Assembly (NCBI GenBank): GCA_017415025.1
Contig: JAFQJH010000006.1
Location: 1-64,000, forward strand
DNA from: Clostridia bacterium
GTDB lineage: Bacteria > Bacillota > Clostridia > Oscillospirales > Acutalibacteraceae
Reading direction: 5' to 3'
DNA length: 64,000 nucleotides
Every line of letters starts with the position of its first letter. Position 1 is the first letter of the stretch. The position numbers were made by a program, and so were the translations under genes. The notes under the pieces are model-generated. The model saw only the letters and a list, made by a program, of their open reading frames with translations. It searched no databases and was not told the origin of the DNA. Below, one piece after another: positions 7,063 to 16,093 of the stretch.

Positions 7063-7083
7063 GTATGTCATTCAAAAAATGTG

Positions 7084-7099
7084 ACGCAGTATTCATATA
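7084..7099 (+). repeat. 16-bp direct repeat, copy 2
   Basis: Exact second copy of ACGCAGTATTCATATA, nine bases before the -35 of the promoter for the polymerase-like gene. Confidence 0.6.
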
Positions 7100-7107
7100 C
7101 CAAAATA

Positions 7108-7136
7108 TTGAAATTTATGTAGTGATGTAGTATACT
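7108..7136 (+). promoter_or_regulatory. Promoter of the RdRP-like gene
   Basis: TTGAAA 7108-7113 and TATACT 7131-7136 are separated by 17 bases. A strong ribosome site (aaggaggtgaag) then precedes ATG 7165. Confidence 0.6.
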
Positions 7137-7164
7137 TGTGATAATCATTTAAGGAGGTGAAGCT

Positions 7165-10100
7165 ATGACCGGTGTAAGATATAAAATCCCTATGCTATCC
7201 GCAAAAGCAATTCTTGCTTATGCAAAACCCTTTGATGAGGATATATACTCTTTTAATCTCAACAAAGCGGAAACTGCAAGTGTATTATTAAACCACGGCG
7301 AAACATATCAGGATGATAATGCCGTTTTCTATCAGCTGATGTCTATGCTTCACAGAGACGGTTATTCACCTAAAGATGATGAGTTGATAATTGATGATTT
7401 GTACGATGCTATTATCTATCTTGACTTTGCAGGCATCTTTGATAGAAGTGCAGAATTCCCTAAAAATGCATTAAGGCAGAAAAAAGCTGAATCTATGTTC
7501 CGTCCCGAAGGCATTACTCTTGACCTTGGTAATGGTCAGCATAAATATCTTGCCTTTGAGCGTTCTGCATCTATGAGTAGAAACGCAAAGCTCTCCTTTG
7601 TCCGTGCTGACCTCTATGATGAAATTACACGCAGAATAACCCTTAACTTAAAGATTGATGTTTGCGAGCTTTCAAAGCTCTATGCATATAACGGACTTTT
7701 GTTTTCGTCAGGTATCAGAGTTGAACCGGATAATAAGTTCTTCCTTGAAAATGTCGCTATTGTTTCTAACCCCAAGCATATTACAAATGATGTTTCTTAT
7801 GTAACGGTTACCGATGTTACAGGTGAAGGCAGTATAAGAAAATATGAAAGAACAGAATGTACAGGTGACATTGAAACCACACGCTTTGATGGTATGGGGC
7901 TGATTTCACCTGAATTTGCCCGTGAGATTGACAGTAAAATAGGCAGTAAAAAAGAACATTCCTCTTTTCAGATTCGTATGCCGTATATCAAGGGAATGGT
8001 GCATAAAACAGATTTCAAGGCTTTGTTCAGGGAAGCGGGCATTGAAACAATAACCGATATATGGGGAAGAAAGCACCAAGTTGACAGCCTTTGTATGATA
8101 CTTACCGAAAGTCAGTTCAAGGGCTACAAGTGGCTGAAACACTATAATATTTCATGGCAGACATATGTCCAGCTCTGCCGAGCTTATGAGCATACCATAT
8201 ACATCACCAACGTCAGCAAAACAGAAGCTGAGGATACAACCGAGCTTAACTATCAGTTCCTCAATACGGTAAAAATGCTTTCATCTGAATTCAGACCCGA
8301 TGATTTGCCTTTAGGCTGGAAACACTCTCCCACAGAGGATGAAAGAATGTGGCTGACCAAGCCGACAGAGCAGAGATATTATGAGCTTCGCCGTGATGTA
8401 AACGCGCGTATAAGGTATTTTACCGATAAGGCAGATGAATGGACCTTCGGCAGAAAAAGTCGTAGCTATCATCTTGCAGAGCTGTTGAGAAAAAATCCCA
8501 AGTTTATTAATGAGCCGTATTTTGTCCGTCAGCTTAACGATGCAGCAGAGAGCTTACTTAAAGATTACTCCATAGGTCGTTTACTTGTTGACGGTGATAA
8601 CCGTTTCTTTGCGGCTGATATTATGGAATTATTCTATGAGCTTATCAGAGATAACGACGGAAGACCTGACATTTATGCAGACATTAGAAACGAATTTCTT
8701 GATACAAATGAGTTTTATGCTCCCGGTGCAGTATATTCAGAGCAGGATATCTATGCACTACTTCGTAATCCACATATTGCAAGAAATGAAGAAGCACCTG
8801 TTAAGCCGTTAAAAAATGTCGGCACTTACAGAGAAAAGTACCTTTCAGGTCTTACGGATGTAATTATGGTAAACTCTGTATCTCTTCTTGCCGAAAGACT
8901 TGGCGGTGCAGACTTTGACGGTGATATGATTAAGACAGTAGCCGAGCCTATGCTGACAAGCTGTATTAAAAGCAATTACAGTAAGGATGATTTTTCACTT
9001 GGTGGTAATCTGCCTCTTTTAAGCATACCGTCCGCCGAACCAATCATCGCAGATGCAAACGATTGGTACAAACGCTTTGAAACAATACGAAATACTTTTT
9101 CATCCCGTGTCGGTCAGATTTCAAATGCGGCACTTGACAGAAGTATAATAGCCTATGACGAAAACACCGATGATGAAAAGAAAGAGCAGTACCGCAAGGA
9201 AACAGAAATGCTTGAGATACTGACAGGTCTTGAGATAGACTCTGCTAAAAGCGGCATAAAGCCAGATTTGACAGAATATCTTGAAACCAACAAAGCAGAA
9301 AGAACATCCTTCCTTAAATACAAGGCTCTTATTGAAAAGGCAGAAGGCAAGCGCCGTTGGTATGAGCCTACCTTTGATGAACGCTTTAAGAAATTCTTTG
9401 AAGGTAAGAATTGGGATGAGGTCAGCTCTAACCTTGAAAAACTTCCGTATTTTGCAAGAGAAATGAAAAAGCATACACCAAGGGCAGACTGTCATCAGGC
9501 TGATGCAAGTGAGCTTTTCACCTTTGCGAAGAATCCCGGTTGGGAAAAGAAGCTTGATCCGAAGATTCTTGATTATGTAGGCAGAGTAATCGCCGATTAT
9601 GAAGAGTGTCTTAAAAGAATAAGATCAAGGCGACATGCCGCAAGCAAGATAAAAGCAAAGCACAACGATATTAACCGTATTCTGTATATGCAGAACAAGG
9701 AAAACGATTATGAAGCAGACGAGCTTGCTGCAGTATTCATCAACTTACCTGAAGAAAGAGTAAATGAGATATATTTTGCGGTAAGGAATGAGAATTGGCA
9801 CTTCATGAAAGAGGATGAAAGATACGCCTTTCTCATAAAGCATCTGCCTGAAACAGAGTACAGAGAGTATTACGATATCTTTACTGATTTCCGTTTCGGC
9901 GGGTACAAACTGTTACCCGATATTATTACCGAAACACGGAACTACAATATCTCTGCAAACGCTTCTGCTATGCAGTATCCTAACGATTCCGAGGAGCTGA
10001 CTTTAATGGTTAAAGCCTACTTAAGAAATCCCGTAGGCAATTACCGTGAAACTGTTTCAAAGGAAGCAGCAAGGATAATTGAAACTCATGTTATTTCTTT

Positions 10101-10212
10101 CAATGCTTCGGTAAAATATATTGTAGCTCTTAATAAGCGTGATTTCCTTTATAATGCTTATTACAGGCACATTACACGATTTGCAAGGAAGGGAGATAAG
10201 AGCTATGACTAA
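7165..10212 (+). CDS. QDE-1/RDR-superfamily RNA polymerase-like protein
   Basis: This 1015-residue protein carries the ordered signatures of two-barrel RNA polymerases of the eukaryotic RdRP (QDE-1/plant RDR) superfamily. QIRMPYIKGM (269-278) matches the RDR block with the barrel-1 lysine (K276). GGADFDGDM (581-588) is the catalytic D-x-D-G-D that binds magnesium. GQISNAA (650-656) corresponds to the GxISNAH block, and EIDSAKSG (690-697) to the AVDxxKTG block with its lysine. YNGLLFSSG lies in the N-terminal half. Known bacterial relatives include the SP-beta phage polymerase YonO. It could transcribe DNA or copy RNA; the sequence does not decide. It has its own promoter and overlaps the next gene by eight bases. 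It is not the housekeeping beta prime subunit. Confidence 0.8.
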   Translation: MTGVRYKIPMLSAKAILAYAKPFDEDIYSFNLNKAETASVLLNHGETYQDDNAVFYQLMSMLHRDGYSPKDDELIIDDLYDAIIYLDFAGIFDRSAEFPKNALRQKKAESMFRPEGITLDLGNGQHKYLAFERSASMSRNAKLSFVRADLYDEITRRITLNLKIDVCELSKLYAYNGLLFSSGIRVEPDNKFFLENVAIVSNPKHITNDVSYVTVTDVTGEGSIRKYERTECTGDIETTRFDGMGLISPEFAREIDSKIGSKKEHSSFQIRMPYIKGMVHKTDFKALFREAGIETITDIWGRKHQVDSLCMILTESQFKGYKWLKHYNISWQTYVQLCRAYEHTIYITNVSKTEAEDTTELNYQFLNTVKMLSSEFRPDDLPLGWKHSPTEDERMWLTKPTEQRYYELRRDVNARIRYFTDKADEWTFGRKSRSYHLAELLRKNPKFINEPYFVRQLNDAAESLLKDYSIGRLLVDGDNRFFAADIMELFYELIRDNDGRPDIYADIRNEFLDTNEFYAPGAVYSEQDIYALLRNPHIARNEEAPVKPLKNVGTYREKYLSGLTDVIMVNSVSLLAERLGGADFDGDMIKTVAEPMLTSCIKSNYSKDDFSLGGNLPLLSIPSAEPIIADANDWYKRFETIRNTFSSRVGQISNAALDRSIIAYDENTDDEKKEQYRKETEMLEILTGLEIDSAKSGIKPDLTEYLETNKAERTSFLKYKALIEKAEGKRRWYEPTFDERFKKFFEGKNWDEVSSNLEKLPYFAREMKKHTPRADCHQADASELFTFAKNPGWEKKLDPKILDYVGRVIADYEECLKRIRSRRHAASKIKAKHNDINRILYMQNKENDYEADELAAVFINLPEERVNEIYFAVRNENWHFMKEDERYAFLIKHLPETEYREYYDIFTDFRFGGYKLLPDIITETRNYNISANASAMQYPNDSEELTLMVKAYLRNPVGNYRETVSKEAARIIETHVISFNASVKYIVALNKRDFLYNAYYRHITRFARKGDKSYD

Positions 10213-11062
10213 TGAATGGCTTGAATTCAAAGCATATACCGACACTCCCGTTTTTAATGCAGACAGTAAGCAATCAACTGCTTTCATAGGCAGATTTACA
10301 GTAAGAATGATTAAGCAGAACAAGGGCTTCAGTCGCATATTTACCGTTCTTGCAAGGGGCTATCTTTTTCATAATGCCGACGGTACACTTCGTGCCGATG
10401 ACCCTTATGAGAGAACAGAAGAAGCAAGACATTTCTTATGTGCTTGGTGCAGTCTGCCTTATGAAACAGTAGGAAACAAAGCATTAACTTTCCACACATC
10501 ATTTCCTGAACTTCACAGTGAGTTTCCGAATATCGTTGATGAAAACGGTGCAGGATGGTATTACAGATACCTGCATTCTCTTTCAGAATACATCAAGAAA
10601 AACAAAGACAATGTTACAAAGAAGCTTCACTGCTTTGCCGAAAAGAAGACCTTAAAAACCATTGAAGGCACTTGGGCTAACAAGCTGATACAGTTTCAGT
10701 ATTCCATTTACAACAACCGTTCATCAGCTGATTTCCCTTTGCTTTTTGATACAGCTATTGCAGATGCACTTGTTCTCGGTCCTTTGCGTACTGAGGCGGT
10801 TGTGTTGCCCAATGAAACACTGCAAAAAATCAAGTCTTACGGTGTAAATGCAAAAACGGAAGGGCTTATGATTACTCTTGCCGAATACTATATCGCAAAC
10901 AAAGAGCCTGACTCCGAATGGGTTATTATACCGAGGACTAATATCTCTGCTTATCTCGGTTCGGCAACTTATATGGAAAGCTATGAAAATAAGATACCTG
11001 ATGAGTTTATGGAGAAAAAGCCTGAAATGGGCGGTGTGTCTGCGGTGAGGATTAAGCTATAA
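10205..11062 (+). CDS. Hypothetical partner of the RdRP-like protein
   Basis: A 285-residue soluble protein that I do not recognise. ATG 10205 lies inside the end of the polymerase-like gene (ATGACTAA overlap) with gggag nine bases upstream, so translation is probably coupled. The protein is mixed alpha/beta in appearance, without signal peptide or membrane segment. It has aromatic-rich stretches (WYYRYLHSL, IQFQYSIYNN), a CAWC pair near residue 79, and a basic patch (KKNKDNVTKKLHCFAEKKTLK). Tight coupling suggests a subunit or accessory factor of the polymerase. No function can be assigned from sequence. Confidence 0.75.
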   Translation: MTNEWLEFKAYTDTPVFNADSKQSTAFIGRFTVRMIKQNKGFSRIFTVLARGYLFHNADGTLRADDPYERTEEARHFLCAWCSLPYETVGNKALTFHTSFPELHSEFPNIVDENGAGWYYRYLHSLSEYIKKNKDNVTKKLHCFAEKKTLKTIEGTWANKLIQFQYSIYNNRSSADFPLLFDTAIADALVLGPLRTEAVVLPNETLQKIKSYGVNAKTEGLMITLAEYYIANKEPDSEWVIIPRTNISAYLGSATYMESYENKIPDEFMEKKPEMGGVSAVRIKL

Positions 11063-11066
11063 CGAA

Positions 11067-11105
11067 AAAGCTCCCTGAATCGGTTTTGCCGAGGTAGGGA
11101 GCTTT
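11067..11105. terminator. Bidirectional terminator
   Basis: The 10-bp stem 11067-11076 with 11096-11105 encloses a small inner hairpin (tcgg/ccga). It lies between the convergent ends of the polymerase unit and rhaD. A-rich and T-rich flanks suit either strand. Confidence 0.6.
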
Positions 11106-11113
11106 GATATTTG

Positions 11114-11929
11114 TTATATATTCAAAAAATCTTTTCTGTATTTCACTCCAAAAAACTCTGCAAGCTCAACCATTTCTTCATCTTTTATTGTGTTGATTCT
11201 TGGCAGATGTGCCGTCAGCATAAAAATCTGAGCTGCCTTTTCAACGGTTTCAATGAGACCAAAGGTTTCGTCCATTGTCTTACCTGCACCGTAAATGCCG
11301 TGCATACCCCACACAACAAGGCGGAACTCTTCCATTTTATTCGCAGTTGCCTCGCCGATTTCATTAGTACCGCAGAGCAACCAAGGTAGTATGCCTACAC
11401 CGTCAGGAAAAACTACAATACATTCGGTACACATTTCCCAAAGGGTATGAGTGAATTTCTTTTCGTCGAGCTCGTGAACATAGTTCATAGCAAGGGTATA
11501 TGTCGGGTGAGAGTGCATAACAACTCTGTTTTCGGGGTCAACCTTAAGCCTTGCCATATGGCTCATAAGGTGTGCAGGAAGCTCACTTGTAAACTTACCG
11601 CCGTCTTTATAACCCCAGAGAAGCTCTGCTGTTGTGCCATCCTTTGCAATGCGGATAATACCAAGGTTTGTTTCGGGGTCTGTCTCCACATTTTTGAAAT
11701 ATTTGCCCGTACCCGTAACAATAAAAATCTTGCCGATAAGGTCAGTTGCATCAAAACCTGTGGGGATTGTGCGGATAACATTATCGAGGTCAAGATATTC
11801 TGCAACCTCATTTTTATCGAGCATATAACTGATGTTTCCGCCATTTCTTTCGTCCCAGCCGAGACGGTACATATTTGCGGTGGTCTTTTTCATTTCTTCC
11901 ACAAAGGGAGCAGTCAATATATCTTTCAT
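11114..11929 (-). CDS. rhaD: Rhamnulose-1-phosphate aldolase
   Basis: This 271-residue class II aldolase cleaves L-rhamnulose-1-phosphate to dihydroxyacetone phosphate and L-lactaldehyde in the cytoplasm. Zinc ligands are visible as His139 and His141 (MHSHPTYT) and His210 (WGMHGIYG), with the catalytic Glu116 (FTSELPAH). This is the same spacing as in the E. coli enzyme. It is the last gene of the minus-strand operon. Its ATG overlaps the rhaA stop in an ATGA, so translation is coupled. Nothing unusual was seen. Confidence 0.95.
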   Translation of the reverse strand: MKDILTAPFVEEMKKTTANMYRLGWDERNGGNISYMLDKNEVAEYLDLDNVIRTIPTGFDATDLIGKIFIVTGTGKYFKNVETDPETNLGIIRIAKDGTTAELLWGYKDGGKFTSELPAHLMSHMARLKVDPENRVVMHSHPTYTLAMNYVHELDEKKFTHTLWEMCTECIVVFPDGVGILPWLLCGTNEIGEATANKMEEFRLVVWGMHGIYGAGKTMDETFGLIETVEKAAQIFMLTAHLPRINTIKDEEMVELAEFFGVKYRKDFLNI

Positions 11930-13167
11930 ACTCTTTTCACCAGAACTTCCTCTTCGTATTTTTTAACTTCGGAAAGATAGTCAGATGCTACATTTTCTCT
12001 CTCAAGATATTCATTCCACACATCACCGAAGGGTGCAGTTTTCATTTCTTCCTGAAGATACATAATCTCAGTAAAGTTACCTTCGCTTTGTAACCTTTTA
12101 AGCTTCTCATCGGGCTGTAAAAGTGCAAACAGTAACGCCTTTTGCACGCTTCTTACACCTGTTACCCAAGCGGCAATACGATTGATTGATGCATCAAAAT
12201 AATCTGTCGCAATGAACACTCTCTCAAGTGCATCATTTCTGACAATCTCTTTTGCTATCTCTTTGGTTTCATCGTCAAAAATAACCACGTGGTCGCTGTC
12301 CCAACGGACTGCTCTTGTAACGTGAAGGGCAATCTTTTCGTTAAAGAGGAGAAGTGAAGAAATCTTGTCGCTGACCATTTCCGTGGGATGGTAATGACCG
12401 TTATCCATAAGAGGTGTGATACCCTTGTAATCGGAGTATGAAAGGCAGAATTCAGCCGAGCCTACAGTATAGCTTTCAAGACCGATACCGAAAACCTTTG
12501 ATTCAAGAGTAACATAAACCTTTTCTTTATTATAAGGTGTGTCGAGAATTTCATCAAGGCTCTTTTTAAATCTCGCTCTCGGTGAAAGTCTATCAGCCGG
12601 GATATCCTTGTAGCCATCGGGAATCCATATATTCATTACACAGGGTACACCTGTTTCTTCTGCAAAATATTCTGCAATTTTAAGGCAGGCTTTACCGTGA
12701 TTGACCCAATATGTACGCACTTCTTCGTCGGGAGAAGAAAGAGTGAGATTATCCTTAACCATAGGGTGTGAAAAGAAGGTTGGGTTAAAGTCGATACCCA
12801 TATTTCTTTTTTTGGCAAAGTCCACCCATTTTTTAAAGTGCTTGGGCTCAATTTTATCTCTGCCGACTGCTTCACCATCTTCAAAAAAGGCATAAGAAGC
12901 ATGAAGATTCAGCTTCTTTTTACCCGGCATAAGCGAAAAAGCCTTGTCATAGTCTGCCATAAGCTCCTCGGGAGTGCATGCCTTGCCCGGGTAGTTACCC
13001 GTGGTCTGAATACCGCCGGAAAGAGCCTCTTTACTGTCGAAGCCGATAACATCATCGCCTTGCCAGCAATGGACCGAAACGCACACATTTTTTAGTGTTT
13101 CAAGTGCTTTTTCAGTATCTATACCGTACTTTGCATATATTTCTTTTGCTTCGCTGTATCTGCTCAT
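11926..13167 (-). CDS. rhaA: L-rhamnose isomerase
   Basis: 413 residues, close to the usual 415-420. It converts L-rhamnose to L-rhamnulose, a metal-dependent step on a TIM barrel. Characteristic blocks are visible: the N-terminal VHCWQGDDVIGF and GGIQTTGNYPG, NLHASYAFF, and LMDNGHYHPTEMVSDK with metal-site residues. The ATG overlaps the rhaB stop by one base. It sits between rhaB and rhaD, the order expected for a complete rhamnose pathway to the aldolase products. Confidence 0.95.
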   Translation of the reverse strand: MSRYSEAKEIYAKYGIDTEKALETLKNVCVSVHCWQGDDVIGFDSKEALSGGIQTTGNYPGKACTPEELMADYDKAFSLMPGKKKLNLHASYAFFEDGEAVGRDKIEPKHFKKWVDFAKKRNMGIDFNPTFFSHPMVKDNLTLSSPDEEVRTYWVNHGKACLKIAEYFAEETGVPCVMNIWIPDGYKDIPADRLSPRARFKKSLDEILDTPYNKEKVYVTLESKVFGIGLESYTVGSAEFCLSYSDYKGITPLMDNGHYHPTEMVSDKISSLLLFNEKIALHVTRAVRWDSDHVVIFDDETKEIAKEIVRNDALERVFIATDYFDASINRIAAWVTGVRSVQKALLFALLQPDEKLKRLQSEGNFTEIMYLQEEMKTAPFGDVWNEYLERENVASDYLSEVKKYEEEVLVKRV

Positions 13168-14537
13168 CAGTTTGCCTCCTTAATGTCAAAAGTTGCTTTT
13201 ATTATCTCTCTCGCTTCGGTGAGAGTTATTTTTTTGTTATACATAATCTGTGAAAGTATGTTTCCTGTTGCCGTGGCTTCCATAAGACCTGTGTATACCT
13301 TTTTGCCTGTATATTCAGCGGTGAGCCTATTGAGATATTTATCTTTGCTTCCTCCACCAACAATGTGAATTGCCTTGATTTCCTTTCCGCTGATGCTCTC
13401 GATTTCGTCTACTGCCTTTCTGTAAGAATCTGCAAGTGAATGATAAATGCTCGAAAGCACATCAGGGAGCGACAAATCGGGTTTGCCAAGATAAATTCTC
13501 ACTGACTCAAGCATATTTTCGGGAGCAACAAATTCAGGTGCGTTCGGGTCAATTTTTTCTGTGAATGTGCTTTTCATTGCAAGGTTCATCATTTCATCGT
13601 AGGTAAGCTCTTTATTTATGCTTCTGCGGATATTCTGAAGCAGCCACATACCCATAATGTTTTTGAGGAAACGGAAGCGATATTCGATACCGCCCTCGTT
13701 GGTAAAGTTAGCTTTGAGTGCCTTTTCGGTGAGTACGGGAACAGGATTTTCTGTACCTATGAGGCTCCAGGTGCCTGATGAAATATATACACTTTCACCG
13801 TCAACGGGGCAAGCCGCAACAGCAGATGCCGTGTCGTGTGAGGGACAGAGAATAACCGTGCTGTCAAAGCCGGTTTCAGCTTTCGCTTCATCTGTGAAAT
13901 TACCCACAACAGTACCCGGAAGAGAAAGCTTACAGAATATATCTGACGGCAATCCGAGGATATCAAGGATTGCCTTATCCCAATGCCTACTTTCTGCGTT
14001 TACGAGATTAGTTGTAGTTGCATTTGTGTACTCGTTAATGATTTTCCCTGTAAGCTTGAAAGAAAGATACTCGGGCATCATAAGAAAGTACTTGGCATTG
14101 CTCAGCTTACCGCTTTTTCTGTCGCAGAAAAGCTGATAAATTGTGTTGAAGCTCTGATTTTGTATACCTGTTCGTGAATAAAGCTCTGCCTGAGAGATTA
14201 TTTCATTTACCTCTTTTATAGCTTCGGTTGTTCTCCCGTCACGGTAGGACACCGCAGGAAGAATTTCCTTTTTGTTCTCGTCGAGAAGCACATAATCAAC
14301 GCCCCATGTATCAATGGCAATTGTCTTGGGAATCTTACCGATTTCAGCGCATTTTTTTAAACCTGCTTTCACTTCTGAAAAAAGACTTTCGATATCCCAC
14401 ACGAGTGTGCCGTTTTCGTTTTTTATGCCGTTGTCAAATCGGTAGATTTCTTCAAGGCAGAGCTTACCGTCTTCAATGTGACCGAGAATATGTCTGCCTG
14501 AGGATGCTCCGATATCTATTGCTAAATAGTAGGTCAT
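13167..14537 (-). CDS. rhaB: Rhamnulokinase
   Basis: A 456-residue FGGY-family kinase that phosphorylates L-rhamnulose at C1. The N-terminal phosphate loop LAIDIGASSGRH, the IAIDTWGVDYVLLDE block and the C-terminal ATP-binding IHIVGGGSKDKYLN are present. The start ATG overlaps the stop of the upstream esterase (TAATG). It is slightly shorter than E. coli RhaB (489) but within the range of Gram-positive homologs. Co-transcription with rhaA and rhaD gives a complete catabolic set. Confidence 0.95.
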   Translation of the reverse strand: MTYYLAIDIGASSGRHILGHIEDGKLCLEEIYRFDNGIKNENGTLVWDIESLFSEVKAGLKKCAEIGKIPKTIAIDTWGVDYVLLDENKKEILPAVSYRDGRTTEAIKEVNEIISQAELYSRTGIQNQSFNTIYQLFCDRKSGKLSNAKYFLMMPEYLSFKLTGKIINEYTNATTTNLVNAESRHWDKAILDILGLPSDIFCKLSLPGTVVGNFTDEAKAETGFDSTVILCPSHDTASAVAACPVDGESVYISSGTWSLIGTENPVPVLTEKALKANFTNEGGIEYRFRFLKNIMGMWLLQNIRRSINKELTYDEMMNLAMKSTFTEKIDPNAPEFVAPENMLESVRIYLGKPDLSLPDVLSSIYHSLADSYRKAVDEIESISGKEIKAIHIVGGGSKDKYLNRLTAEYTGKKVYTGLMEATATGNILSQIMYNKKITLTEAREIIKATFDIKEAN

Positions 14538-16093
14538 TATTCCTTTACCCTGTACGCATCTTGCTTTCCGTTTGCAAGAAGGTCACCTTTCATATTAACT
14601 CTGACTGTTTCAACTGTTTTGGGCTCAATACCGTTTTCAACCCAATCCATAAGTGCCTTTAAACCCTCTGCGGCGGTCATTCCTCCGCCTTTACCCCTAC
14701 AATTTCCGTGAGAATCGCCGGGCATAATGAAGAGCTTGAAGAATTTTTCTGTTTTATCTTTTCCCATCAACGAACAGACTTTTTTATAATAATCTATACT
14801 GCCGTCAACGGGGATAAGCGGATCATCCGTGCCATGGTCCAGCATAAGCTTCCCGTGCTTTGCAAAATCTGTAAGGTCAGCCTTGTCAGAGGCACTATCA
14901 CCAAAAAGCCGTACACTTTCATCAAAGAGCCTTTCAAATTCATCTTTGGTTATACTGTCACACTTCCATTTTGTGTCTCTTGTTACCCAACGAAGGTAAA
15001 CAGTTGAAAGATAGAAAGGCTTTGCTTTTTTGCTGAAAAGAGCATAATAGAAAGCACCAACCGGTATACCCACATTCCAGAAGGTACCGCCGGGATAAAA
15101 GCTGTACCAAAGCCTCTCACCGTTTTTTCTTACAGGACCGTTCCATATTTCATTCATTGCTCTTGCGTCATTATCGGTAATGATACCACCCTTTGTTTTT
15201 TTGCCTACCAATGAAAGTGCATCAAAATCAACTCTTTCGGTAAGCTTATAATATTTATCGTCTCCGCCAACGCTGTCACGGACCTTTTGAGATATATATT
15301 TTATTTTTTCGGAAGTTAAGGTGTTCCCGTAATGATGAATTACAGAAAGAATAAAGTATCCTGCCGGAACAAATTTACACCAATTTATCGCCGGACAGGA
15401 AGCCCATACTCCGTCAAAGCTGTCAGGGTATTCCTGTACCTGTGTTATACATTGACGGCCGCCACCGCTTCCTCCGTTGAGATAAGAATATTTTATCTTC
15501 TTATTGTGGAGAATTTCAGTTACCGCTTTTCCGAAACGGGCCATATCATTTGTTGCTCTGTGACGCCAGTTTTCATAAAGCTCTTTTCTGATTTCACCCG
15601 ATTCCGGGTCAATCATTCTGTCATCAAAGCCCGTTACATTTCCTGCATCAGCTGTAGCGGAAGAAAAGCCGTTCATTATGGCATAAGGTACGGTTGTACC
15701 TCTTGCAGTGTTGTCAGGCTTACCAAAGTAGCCTGTACCACCCGTACTCGTACCGCCTCCGCAGGTGCCTAAAAAGCGTTCGTTCCATTTTAGTGGTGAC
15801 CAAACAATAATATCTTCGTAGAAGTCTCCGGTTTTAAGGCTTATTCTGACATCGCAATAAGACGGCAGGCCTTTAAGCTGAGCTAAAAAGGGAAGAGCTT
15901 TTTCTATAGCATTTGCTTTACTCTGATATTTTCCGCTTTCATTTATGATTGCAGATTTAACAACAAAAACATCATCAGGAAATAGTTTTTTCAGCTCTTT
16001 TTCTATGTAATCAATATTGCATCGGTCTTTTATGTCCTCAGTTTCCTTAAAGGGAGCAATATTATAAAATACTACATCGTCCTTAATGTTCAC
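14537..16093 (-). CDS. Tannase/feruloyl esterase-like alpha/beta hydrolase
   Basis: About 518 residues related to the tannase family, which hydrolyses galloyl or feruloyl esters. The nucleophile elbow is GGSGGGRQ (Ser about 209), the acid is in HGTDDPLIPV, and the His is in GDSHGNC. Classical members carry a Cys just before the Ser and another beside the His, forming a disulfide. Here the residue before Ser is Gly, so that CS-D-HC feature is not intact. No signal peptide was seen, so it is probably cytoplasmic. I place the start at GTG 16093, overlapping the GH3 stop (GTGA) with aaggagg eight bases upstream. In this operon it would release acyl groups from imported rhamnosides. Confidence 0.8.
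   Translation of the reverse strand: MNIKDDVVFYNIAPFKETEDIKDRCNIDYIEKELKKLFPDDVFVVKSAIINESGKYQSKANAIEKALPFLAQLKGLPSYCDVRISLKTGDFYEDIIVWSPLKWNERFLGTCGGGTSTGGTGYFGKPDNTARGTTVPYAIMNGFSSATADAGNVTGFDDRMIDPESGEIRKELYENWRHRATNDMARFGKAVTEILHNKKIKYSYLNGGSGGGRQCITQVQEYPDSFDGVWASCPAINWCKFVPAGYFILSVIHHYGNTLTSEKIKYISQKVRDSVGGDDKYYKLTERVDFDALSLVGKKTKGGIITDNDARAMNEIWNGPVRKNGERLWYSFYPGGTFWNVGIPVGAFYYALFSKKAKPFYLSTVYLRWVTRDTKWKCDSITKDEFERLFDESVRLFGDSASDKADLTDFAKHGKLMLDHGTDDPLIPVDGSIDYYKKVCSLMGKDKTEKFFKLFIMPGDSHGNCRGKGGGMTAAEGLKALMDWVENGIEPKTVETVRVNMKGDLLANGKQDAYRVKE

Noticed and set aside
7165-10212. Housekeeping RNA polymerase beta prime subunit
   Set aside because: It has D-F-D-G-D but lacks the zinc finger and NADFDGDQM context. 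Its neighbouring motifs match the RDR/QDE-1 group, and the gene is isolated in a mobile island.
640-11110. Exact att-site duplications bounding the island
   Set aside because: I found no convincing direct repeat at both ends, so the boundaries are left approximate.
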